Positions 1 through 4,896 of a DNA stretch of 6,549 bases are shown one piece after another (positions within the stretch are counted from its first letter, which is position 1; each line of letters begins with the position of its first letter). Source of the stretch: Kiritimatiellia bacterium (GTDB lineage Bacteria; Verrucomicrobiota; Kiritimatiellia; RFP12; UBA1067); contig JAGOBZ010000189.1 of assembly GCA_017999015.1 (NCBI GenBank), positions 1 to 6,549 of the forward strand. Reading direction: 5' to 3'. A program made the translations under genes and the position numbers. The notes under the pieces are model-generated. The model ran no database searches and had not been told where the DNA came from. It saw only the letters and a list, made by a program, of their open reading frames with translations.

Positions 1-217
1 ATGCCGGATTCGCGATGCGCAGCACGCCGGCCGGCCGACCGACACACTCCACGAAGTAGACGTAATCATGGCCGCCGCCCCGGCCGCGCCGCACGCTCAC
101 CGGACCTCCGCATACCGCCGCCAGCGAGGGCAGCACCTGCGCGAGGCGCACCGCCCCGCCCCGGTAGTGGCGGCGGCGCTTGAGCGCGCGGTGCATGCTT
201 TTGATCAGTCGGATCAC
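1..217 (-). CDS. N-terminal fragment of a putative APH-like or sugar/LPS kinase-family protein
   Basis: The first 72 codons of a leftward gene are present and the rest lies beyond the left edge. I place the start at a GTG at 215-217, four bases after the stop codon of the upstream redox gene. An in-frame ATG at 194-196 is the alternative. No clear Shine-Dalgarno sequence is visible, so translational coupling to the upstream gene is likely. The N-terminus is strongly basic (KSMHRALKRRRHYRGG). Around residues 46-70 a glycine-rich stretch (RRGRGGG) is followed by HDYVYFVE and GVLRIANP. This arrangement recalls the first beta strands and nucleotide loop of aminoglycoside-phosphotransferase-like or lipopolysaccharide-kinase-like folds. 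The catalytic HxD region is not in the window, so the family call is weak. The coding frame itself is better supported, because it stays open with plausible composition through to the edge and abuts its neighbour. Confidence 0.5.
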   Translation of the reverse strand, partial: MIRLIKSMHRALKRRRHYRGGAVRLAQVLPSLAAVCGGPVSVRRGRGGGHDYVYFVECVGRPAGVLRIANPA

Positions 218-221
218 GGTG

Positions 222-1352
222 TTAAGCCAGCAGCAGCAGCACTGCCATGGCACTGAAGAAGAGACCAAGCAGGATCTTGACAACCACCAGGTTGCGCTTG
301 CTCCAGTCGATCAGCGCCGTGAGCTGCATGCCGCGATGGAAACAGACAAAGACGGCCGCCAGCGGCAGCACGAACAGCAGATTGTAGATCACCAGCAGGC
401 ACCAGGTGCACAGGTCGGCATGCTCTTTCTTGAGCATGTACATCAGCACCGGCACATAACTCTGGCCCGTGCAGACGCTCTCCAGCACCGTCACGCCCGC
501 ACCGGTCACCAGACCGCCCAAGATCGGACCGCCCATGCCCAGACGGCTATTCATGAAGCCGTGGATGCGCGTCTTGATCGTCTTGGGGATCTGAAGCGTC
601 ACGTCATCCGGACGCTGCGATTTACGGAAGCGGATCGCGTCACGAAATGAGAGCACGGCCAGCGGAATCATGCAGAGGCCCAGCACGACCTCCACCACCT
701 TTTTTACGGTCGCGAAATTCGGCGCCTGGCGGAACACGTAAAGGAAGCCGAGACCGAGACCCATGTAGACAAAGAACGAGGCGGTGATAAACGAAACGCC
801 CACCAGCAGCCGCGTGCGCCGCGAGGCCTTGGCCACCGCCAAGACACTCATGAAAAAGATCAGCGTCGAGACCGCGCACGGGTTGAAGCCGTCCAGCAAT
901 CCGCCCAGCGCCACCACCGAAAAGGTCAGCCCGTCCACGGTGCGGCGCACCACCGCGTCCGCCTCGTCGTCCGCCAAGTCGGGCGCGCGCGGCGCCTGCC
1001 ACGCCGGATCTTGGCGCGCCACCAGCGCGGCGTTCACGCGGTCAAACAGCCCGGTCGCAATCGCGTCGTAACCCGACAGAAACACCGTATGGTCCACAAT
1101 GATCGACACGCGTCCGTTGTCGCGGTTGCCGCAACGCTCCTGATACGCCACCAGCAGAGGCACCGACTCCGGCTGCAGCAGATCATGGCCGACCAAGTCA
1201 TAAAAGCCCTCGTACTGCGCCTCAAGCTCCGGCAGCACCTCGCGTTTGACGCGCTCGCACTCGGTGCAGCCCGGCGAGAAGAACAGGTCGAGCCGCACCT
1301 GCTCGGCCATGTCGGCGTGCGCGCAAGCGGTCAGACCGACGAAGACCAGCAC
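222..1352 (-). CDS. Thioredoxin-like domain fused to a DsbD/CcdA-type transmembrane redox protein
   Basis: This is a probable membrane thiol-disulfide exchange protein that carries reducing equivalents between cytoplasm and periplasm. With the GTG at 1352 as start it is 376 aa. A hydrophobic leader ends in LTAC (residues 7-10), which looks like a lipobox. A thioredoxin-like domain (about 17-113) has the CxxC motif C29-T-E-C32 in FFSPGCTEC. About six membrane helices follow (roughly 142-174, 182-206, 216-236, 274-296, 314-338, 352-376). These carry the two hallmark cysteines of DsbD/CcdA membrane domains: C159 in GFNPCAV and C294 in ESVCTGQSYVP. Classical DsbD has its thioredoxin domain at the C-terminus; here it is N-terminal. 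The start is uncertain. The frame stays open through a repeat island back to an ATG at 1649 (475 aa), but the first 100 residues would then be translated repeat. The leader K-S-S-L-A-V-L reads across the repeat boundary. ATG at 1310 would remove the leader entirely. Confidence 0.82.
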   Translation of the reverse strand: MLVFVGLTACAHADMAEQVRLDLFFSPGCTECERVKREVLPELEAQYEGFYDLVGHDLLQPESVPLLVAYQERCGNRDNGRVSIIVDHTVFLSGYDAIATGLFDRVNAALVARQDPAWQAPRAPDLADDEADAVVRRTVDGLTFSVVALGGLLDGFNPCAVSTLIFFMSVLAVAKASRRTRLLVGVSFITASFFVYMGLGLGFLYVFRQAPNFATVKKVVEVVLGLCMIPLAVLSFRDAIRFRKSQRPDDVTLQIPKTIKTRIHGFMNSRLGMGGPILGGLVTGAGVTVLESVCTGQSYVPVLMYMLKKEHADLCTWCLLVIYNLLFVLPLAAVFVCFHRGMQLTALIDWSKRNLVVVKILLGLFFSAMAVLLLLA

Positions 1353-1365
1353 GGCCAGACTACTT

Positions 1366-1400
1366 TTTAACGCAGAGGCGCAAAGACGCGGAGACGCGGA
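1366..1400. repeat. ACGCRGAG-type short repeat block
   Basis: The block reads as near-repeats of eight or nine bases: ACGCAGAGG, CGCAAAG, then ACGCGGAG twice in tandem. It directly abuts the leader-encoding part of the redox gene. On the opposite strand it reads in frame as SPRLCASALK, a peptide I have seen recur as an annotation artefact wherever this repeat overlaps predicted genes. A shorter relative with the same TCACGCGGAGGC phrasing lies at about 6304-6316 near the right end. Confidence 0.7.
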
Positions 1401-1420
1401 GGGTTTTGGGGGCGGGAGGG
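1401..1420 (+). other. G-quadruplex-type motif
   Basis: GGGTTTTGGGGGCGGGAGGG gives four G-runs of at least three bases with loops of four, one and one, matching the standard G3+N1-7 pattern. It lies on the plus strand, the template strand for the leftward redox gene, about 50 bases upstream of the chosen start. The pattern match is certain; folding in the cell is unknown. Confidence 0.55.
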
Positions 1421-1422
1421 AC

Positions 1423-1462
1423 GAAAGAAAGGAAAAAGGAGAAAGGAGAAAGGAGAAAGGAG
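1423..1462 (+). repeat. Polypurine tract with GGAGAAA tandem repeat
   Basis: Forty consecutive purines on the plus strand include 3.6 exact copies of the heptamer GGAGAAA (1438-1462). The heptamer number could vary by slippage. Because seven is not a multiple of three, a change in copy number would shift the long minus-strand frame that crosses the tract. Confidence 0.8.
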
Positions 1463-1520
1463 CCGGTAGGGCGGTCTCGGCGAGACCGCCGCGGACGCCT
1501 CGGCGAGGCGTCCCTACCGG
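1463..1520. repeat. Branched palindrome, three-way-junction type
   Basis: Perfect 9-bp outer arms (CCGGTAGGG at 1463-1471 and CCCTACCGG at 1512-1520) enclose two perfect 10-bp inverted repeats, each centred on a single G. These are GGCGGTCTCG/CGAGACCGCC (1470-1490) and GGACGCCTCG/CGAGGCGTCC (1493-1513). As a single strand this folds into a stem that splits into two hairpins. Arm ends share a couple of bases with the hairpins. A 5-bp hairpin, CGGGC-TGT-GCCCG, follows at 1518-1530. The symmetry suggests a non-autonomous palindromic repeat (REP- or MITE-like) or a structured RNA, with no way to choose between these from one copy. Confidence 0.75.
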
Positions 1521-1534
1521 GCTGTGCCCGTTAT

Positions 1535-1588
1535 GGAGTGCGGGAGCTTGCTCCCGCTTTCCAAAGCGGCGGCAAGCCGCCGCACTCC
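1535..1588. repeat. Branched palindrome, cloverleaf type
   Basis: A 5-bp outer stem (GGAGT 1535-1539 with ACTCC 1584-1588) encloses three consecutive hairpins. They are GCGGGAGC-TT-GCTCCCGC (1540-1557), a small TTT-CC-AAA hairpin (1558-1565), and GCGGCGGC-AA-GCCGCCGC (1566-1583). Every base of the 54-base element is accounted for by a stem or a loop. It lies 14 bases from the neighbouring three-way element and uses different sequences, so the resemblance is in architecture and not in sequence. Confidence 0.75.
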
Positions 1589-1620
1589 GAAAAAATCCTG
1601 TCATCCTGGCTAAAAAAACC
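1589..1620. repeat. A-tract-flanked ATCCTG repeat module
   Basis: Two copies of ATCCTG separated by TC (1595-1600 and 1603-1608) lie between a six-A run (1590-1595) and a seven-A run (1612-1618). It abuts the cloverleaf palindrome. I recall similar ATCCTGTC-phrased A-rich modules next to ACGCRGAG repeats in PVC-type genomes, so it is probably part of the same composite element. Confidence 0.5.
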
Positions 1621-1674
1621 ATCATGCCCGCCTCGCTTTCTGGTTTCATGCTTCGGTATCTCTATAGCGCCCGC

Positions 1675-3051
1675 TTAAACCAGCGCCTTGAGCATCAGCG
1701 TGGCCCAGGTCATCACGCGCGTGAACTGGTCGATCCCGAACGATTCGTTGGGACAGTGGATCTTGTCTTCCTCGCGGCCGAAGCCGACCAGCAACGGCGC
1801 CGCGCCGGTGAGCTGGTGCAGGCGCGCCACCACCGGGATCGACGCCCCCTCCCAGCGGAAAATCGCGCCGCGCGCGTCCATCTGCCCCAGCACCTCCGCC
1901 GCCAGCCGGAAGACCGGCGAATTCAGCGGCAGCCGGAAACCCGGCGCGCCGACGCACGCCTCGGAAAGCGTCAGCGTCAGGCCGCGTGGACAGTGCGCCT
2001 CAAGATGCCTGCGTACCGCGTCGAACGTCTCCTCCGGCCGCTGGTCGGGCACCAGCCGCATGCTGAGCTTCGCGACCGCCGTCGCGGGAATCACCGTCTT
2101 GGAGCCCGGTCCGCCGTAGCCGGCATGCACGCCGTTGATCTCGATCGTGGGCTCGAAACAGCCGCGCGTCACCGCATCCAGCCCCTGCCGGCCGCCGGCC
2201 GGCGGACAGCCGATCTCGCAGGCGTACTGCTCGTCCGTCACCGCGCCCTGCCGCGCGATCGCCCTCTCGTCCTCCGACGGATGGTGCACCCGGTCGCCGA
2301 AGCCCTCCACCGCGATCGCGCCGTCGGCCGCGTGCAGCGAGGCGAGCAGCGCCGCCATGCCCTGCGCCGGATTGGGCGCCACGCCGCCGTGCACGCCGGA
2401 GTGCAGATCGTAAGAGGGGCCGGCCAGCGTCACGGTGAGGTGCTGCACCCCCCGCAGGCCGGCCACGATCGCGGGCCGGTTGTCCGGCCCGCACGAGGTG
2501 TCGCTGACCATCATGACGTCAGCCTGCAGCCGCTGCCGCAGAATCGGCGCGAGATCGTTCAGCGCCGAGCTGCCGCTCTCTTCCTGTCCCTCCAGCACCA
2601 GCTTGATCGTCGGCAGACTCTCGCCCGCCTCGACCAGCGCCTTGACGCCCTGCAGGAAACCGAACACCTGGCCTTTGTTGTCCTGCGCGCCGCGCGCGTA
2701 GACGCGCCCCTCTATCAGCGCCGGCTCGAACGGCGGGGTCCGCCAGCCGGCCAGCGGGTCCTCGGGCTGCACGTCGTAATGGCCGTAAAAGAGCACCGTC
2801 GGCGCGCCCTCGCGCCCCGACCGCTCCGCGACCAGCACCGGCACCGGCAGGCCGCTGCCGGGCGTCAGGATCTCCACCTCGAAACCCAGAGGCCGCAGGA
2901 ATTTTTTAAGCCACGCCGCCGCGCGCGCGCAATCGCCGAGCCGGTTGGGGTCCGCCCCGACCGAGGGGATCCGCAGCAGCGCGAACCAGTCGTCCAGGAT
3001 CGTCTGACGGTGTGTCTCGAAATACCGGTTTGCAAACGCCGCGTCGATCAT
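1675..3051 (-). CDS. M20-family metallopeptidase (dipeptidase / carnosinase-like)
   Basis: This is a probable cytoplasmic zinc peptidase of 458 aa, close to the usual length of M20 dipeptidases, that hydrolyses dipeptides or related amides. The active-site set is complete by position: H91 and D93 in YGHYDVQP (first zinc ligand and activating Asp), D124 in GAQDNKGQ (bridging Asp), E157 and E158 in EGQEESGS (general base and ligand), D184 in VSDTS, and H432 in HCPNESF (last ligand). H217 in YDLHSGVHGG lies in the lid/dimerisation domain (about 195-340), where a His completes the partner's active site in this family. No signal peptide is visible. The ATG at 3051 is preceded by AAGGA six bases upstream, a good ribosome binding site. 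The gene lies between a tRNA-Cys terminator and the repeat island. The substrate cannot be told from sequence; it resembles the M20/M25/M40 dipeptidases and CNDP-like enzymes more than DapE or ArgE. Confidence 0.93.
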   Translation of the reverse strand: MIDAAFANRYFETHRQTILDDWFALLRIPSVGADPNRLGDCARAAAWLKKFLRPLGFEVEILTPGSGLPVPVLVAERSGREGAPTVLFYGHYDVQPEDPLAGWRTPPFEPALIEGRVYARGAQDNKGQVFGFLQGVKALVEAGESLPTIKLVLEGQEESGSSALNDLAPILRQRLQADVMMVSDTSCGPDNRPAIVAGLRGVQHLTVTLAGPSYDLHSGVHGGVAPNPAQGMAALLASLHAADGAIAVEGFGDRVHHPSEDERAIARQGAVTDEQYACEIGCPPAGGRQGLDAVTRGCFEPTIEINGVHAGYGGPGSKTVIPATAVAKLSMRLVPDQRPEETFDAVRRHLEAHCPRGLTLTLSEACVGAPGFRLPLNSPVFRLAAEVLGQMDARGAIFRWEGASIPVVARLHQLTGAAPLLVGFGREEDKIHCPNESFGIDQFTRVMTWATLMLKALV

Positions 3052-3075
3052 GCTTTATCCTTGTCGGACCAAACG

Positions 3076-3117
3076 AAAAAACCGCTCACTTCACGCCAAG
3101 GCAGAAAGTCAGCGGTT
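3076..3117 (-). terminator. Intrinsic terminator after tRNA-Cys
   Basis: Read leftward, AACCGCT (3117-3111) pairs with AGCGGTT (3086-3080). An inner ACTT/AAGT pairing across one mismatch extends the stem, the loop is 14 bases, and a run of six T lies at 3081-3076. It begins five bases beyond the encoded CCA of the tRNA. The M20 start codon is only 24 bases beyond the T-run, so either some transcripts read through or the peptidase has a promoter I cannot pick out. Confidence 0.65.
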
Positions 3118-3121
3118 AAAA

Positions 3122-3195
3122 TGGAGGTGCGAAGCGGAATTGAACCGCTGTACGAGGTTTTGCAGACCTCTGCCTAACCACTCGGCCATCGCACC
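3122..3195 (-). tRNA. tRNA-Cys (anticodon GCA), CCA encoded
   Basis: Read leftward from 3195 the sequence folds as a standard cloverleaf. The acceptor arms GGTGCGA and TCGCACC pair fully. The D arm is GCC-GAGTGGTTA-GGC. The anticodon stem GAGGT/ACCTC encloses the loop CTGCAAA, which gives anticodon GCA. The T arm is AGCGG-TTCAATT-CCGCT. The discriminator base is U73, a cysteine identity element, followed by an encoded CCA (3124-3122). It follows a 31-aa ORF by 12 bases and shares its promoter. Confidence 0.96.
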
Positions 3196-3207
3196 TTGAC
3201 GAAAAGG

Positions 3208-3303
3208 CTACTTTTTCATCCCGGCGCGCAGACGCTCTTTCACCCGTTTGTTCCGGGCGTCACGGCGCTGGCGCTTCACACGTTTTCTAAGTTGTTGTCC
3301 CAT
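3208..3303 (-). CDS. Small highly basic 31-aa protein
   Basis: A 31-residue ORF begins MGQQLRKRVKRQRR and ends in AGMKK followed by TAG. About half of its residues are Arg or Lys and there is no hydrophobic core, so it is probably RNA-associated or ribosome-associated. I have a vague recollection of similar short MGQQLRK-type proteins in Verrucomicrobiota-like genomes, but cannot confirm it here. There is no Shine-Dalgarno sequence. The promoter at 3315-3344 would start the transcript only about 3-7 bases before the ATG, making the message almost leaderless. The stop lies 12 bases before the mature 5' end of tRNA-Cys, so the two would be processed from one precursor. The alternative is that the ORF is chance coding in a tRNA leader. 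Confidence 0.6.
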   Translation of the reverse strand: MGQQLRKRVKRQRRDARNKRVKERLRAGMKK

Positions 3304-3314
3304 AACGGGTGGGG

Positions 3315-3344
3315 AATTTAGCAAAGCCCGCCCGCCACTGTCAA
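3315..3344 (-). promoter_or_regulatory. Strong sigma70-type promoter for the small ORF and tRNA-Cys
   Basis: Read leftward, a perfect TTGACA -35 box (3344-3339) is followed by an 18-bp spacer and TAAATT (3320-3315). The latter is preceded by TGC, which gives an extended -10 (TGn). The predicted start at about 3306-3310 is just ahead of the 31-aa ORF. This is the clearest promoter in the window and fits the high expression needed for a tRNA. Confidence 0.7.
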
Positions 3345-3359
3345 CCGGAATTCGCGCGT

Positions 3360-3388
3360 TTGCGTCTGGGCACATGGCGTGATACACT
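3360..3388 (+). promoter_or_regulatory. Possible promoter for the transporter gene
   Basis: TTGCGT (3360-3365) and TACACT (3383-3388) are spaced by 17 bp and match the -35 and -10 consensus at three and four positions. Transcription would begin around 3395, next to the ATG at 3397, again giving almost no leader. It diverges from the leftward tRNA promoter, with only 15 bp between the two -35 boxes. The match is weak. Confidence 0.3.
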
Positions 3389-3396
3389 CATGCGGC

Positions 3397-4746
3397 ATGT
3401 TCTGCAAGGCCTCCCCTCAACCGCAATCGGCCGACTATACGCCGGGACGTGCCGTACGGTTTTACGTTCCGCTCGTGCTTCAGGCTGTTTCACAGAGTCT
3501 GACCTATCCGTTGGTTGCGGCGATCGTGTCGCACGGCGTGAACGGCGTCGTGGACCTCGCGGCCTTCGCCCAAGGGCAGGCCGTGATGTTTGTGATCATC
3601 GCGTTCGGCGGGGGATTGTTGACCACCGGCATGGTTTTCGGCCGCGATCTCGAGGGTTTCAGATCCTTTCGCCGGCTGAATCACATGCTCTGCCTGGCGC
3701 TGGTGGCGGTACAGGCGTTGGTCTGTTTCCCTCCGTTCGACGGAATCGTCTTCCGGCAGGTGCTCGGCTTGGCCGCGCCTCTCGATGCCGTGGCTCGGGA
3801 TGTCCTGATGTTGAGCATCCCGATGCAGGTGCTGGTCTTCATCCGCAACGTGCCGCTGGTGGCGCTCTACAACGCGCGCGCCAGCATGGCGGTGAACCTT
3901 GCCACGCTCTTCCGGATCGGCCTGACGCTCCTGCTGGTGCCGCTTTTCCTGCGACTGGGCTGGACCGGCCACCGCATGGGCGTGCTGGCGATCACGGCGC
4001 CGATCTGCGTGGAAACCCTGCTCGCCTCTTTGCTGGCGCGACCGCTGATACGTGCGCTGGAGCCTGCCGGACAGTATACGGCCGGCGTGAAAGAACAGTT
4101 CCTCTTCAACATCCCGCTCTCTTTCGGCGGCGTCCTGCTGGCGGTGTCCGGTTTTATGGTCGGCGCCTTTATCTCGCGGGCGGCCGACCCCGCGCGTATG
4201 CTGCCGATTCATTATGTGACGATGGGCGTGGTCAATCCGGTCGGGTTCGCGGCCTTGCGCATGCAGGCGGTGGTGCTCTCGTTCCCGCCGCGCGGCCGTC
4301 GCGACCATGCGGTGTTCTGGTTCGGCCTGATTGCCGGCGTCGCACTATCGCTCTTCCCGTTGGTGGGACAGATCCCTGAGGTGGCTGCCTGGTATTTCGG
4401 CGAGGTACAAAACTTGCCGGTCGTGGACATCCCTCTGGCCAAACGTGCGATGCTGCTGGTCACGATCCTGCCGATTCTGCAGTCGATACGCGGTCATGCC
4501 GAAGGGTTGGCCGCCTGGCGCAAACGCCCAAACGCGATTCTGGCCGGACAGGCGATGTTCCTCGCCTCGCTCGTCTGCACGCTCTTTGTCGGATGGAACG
4601 TCGGCATGCCGGGTTATCTGATGGGCGTCGGGGCAATCTTGGTGGCTGTGTTGATGACGCTGGTGACCATCCGCTTGGGCCTGGTCTGGGCGGACATGGA
4701 GGAAACCTTCGGGCGTCCGCCGCGCGTGCGTGAGTCGGAGGGCTGA
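3397..4746 (+). CDS. MOP-superfamily (MATE-like) transporter, ANKH-like
   Basis: This 449-aa integral membrane protein has about twelve hydrophobic helices, roughly at 20-45, 53-80, 95-115, 134-157, 163-187, 192-216, 233-258, 268-295, 304-325, 348-366, 379-399 and 405-428, in the two-bundle pattern of MOP exporters. Several segments resemble my memory of the animal progressive-ankylosis protein ANKH: VRFYVPL at the first helix, NPVGFAALRMQAVVLSFP in the second half, SIRGHAEGLAAWRKRP, and MPGYLMGVGAIL near the end. ANKH exports pyrophosphate, citrate or ATP-linked products, so a small anion is a possible substrate, but a generic MATE or lipid flippase cannot be excluded. A GTG at 3379 would add six residues. 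I prefer the ATG at 3397; neither has a clear ribosome binding site. A PHP phosphoesterase follows on the same strand after 150 bp. Confidence 0.85.
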   Translation: MFCKASPQPQSADYTPGRAVRFYVPLVLQAVSQSLTYPLVAAIVSHGVNGVVDLAAFAQGQAVMFVIIAFGGGLLTTGMVFGRDLEGFRSFRRLNHMLCLALVAVQALVCFPPFDGIVFRQVLGLAAPLDAVARDVLMLSIPMQVLVFIRNVPLVALYNARASMAVNLATLFRIGLTLLLVPLFLRLGWTGHRMGVLAITAPICVETLLASLLARPLIRALEPAGQYTAGVKEQFLFNIPLSFGGVLLAVSGFMVGAFISRAADPARMLPIHYVTMGVVNPVGFAALRMQAVVLSFPPRGRRDHAVFWFGLIAGVALSLFPLVGQIPEVAAWYFGEVQNLPVVDIPLAKRAMLLVTILPILQSIRGHAEGLAAWRKRPNAILAGQAMFLASLVCTLFVGWNVGMPGYLMGVGAILVAVLMTLVTIRLGLVWADMEETFGRPPRVRESEG

Positions 4747-4896
4747 CGCGTCGCCTGTTTTAGACGCTGGACGAACATTGACTGAGGGTAGTATGCTAGG
4801 GGCGTTGAATGAAGCGGGGGTGCGAATGCCGGTCGTCGTTGACCGGACATCAAAGAGGATCCCTTTACCGGGGGCACAAACAGAGGAGACAGCCAG
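4747..4896 (+). other. Leader region between transporter and PHP gene
   Basis: This stretch contains no gene I can support. GCGTC/GACGC near 4749-4767 could form a weak hairpin after the transporter stop, but it has no T-tract. A perfect 6-bp hairpin CCGGTC-GTCGTT-GACCGG is at 4829-4846. TATGCT at 4792-4797, with TGGACG at 4768-4773, is a poor promoter candidate. AGGAG at 4884-4888 is a good ribosome binding site eight bases before the next start. No terminator separates the two genes, so partial co-transcription is possible. Confidence 0.4.

Larger units (their letters stand above)
1359..1674. repeat. Composite intergenic repeat island
   Basis: The gap between the M20 peptidase and the redox gene is packed with repeat modules and shows no coding signature of its own. 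From low to high coordinate it holds an ACGCRGAG-type block (about 1366-1400), a G-run motif (1401-1420), a 40-base all-purine tract (1423-1462), a branched palindrome (1463-1520), a small hairpin (1518-1530), a second branched palindrome (1535-1588), and an A-tract-flanked ATCCTG module (1589-1620). The remaining bases (1621-1674) have no structure I can identify. The minus frame stays open through the island only because its modules lack stop codons in that phase. I recall modules of these kinds clustered between genes in Verrucomicrobiota-type genomes; that memory needs a genome-wide copy count to confirm. Confidence 0.8.

Noticed and set aside
1438..1588. Possible CRISPR array or att site in the repeat island.
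   Set aside because: The repeats are short tandem units and palindromes without regular spacers of 25-40 bases, and no cas or integrase gene is present.
1353..1649. Long N-terminal extension of the redox protein to ATG 1649.
   Set aside because: The extension translates palindromes, the purine tract and the ACGCRGAG block, and would bury a lipoprotein leader more than 90 residues inside the protein. I kept it as an alternative only.
1246..3177. A 643-codon plus-strand open frame.
   Set aside because: It is the antisense of the M20 gene, whose full catalytic motif set is on the minus strand, and its upstream part crosses the repeat island. Its composition (Arg, His, Gln rich) is typical of shadow frames in GC-rich DNA.
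3309..4379. A 356-codon plus-strand open frame overlapping the transporter.
   Set aside because: It is a frame-shifted shadow of the transporter: Arg and Gly rich, with no membrane pattern, while the transporter frame shows twelve helices.
4779..4797. TTGACT followed by TATGCT as a promoter for the PHP gene.
   Set aside because: The two boxes are only about eight bases apart, far from the 16-18 needed, and no good partner lies at the correct distance for either.
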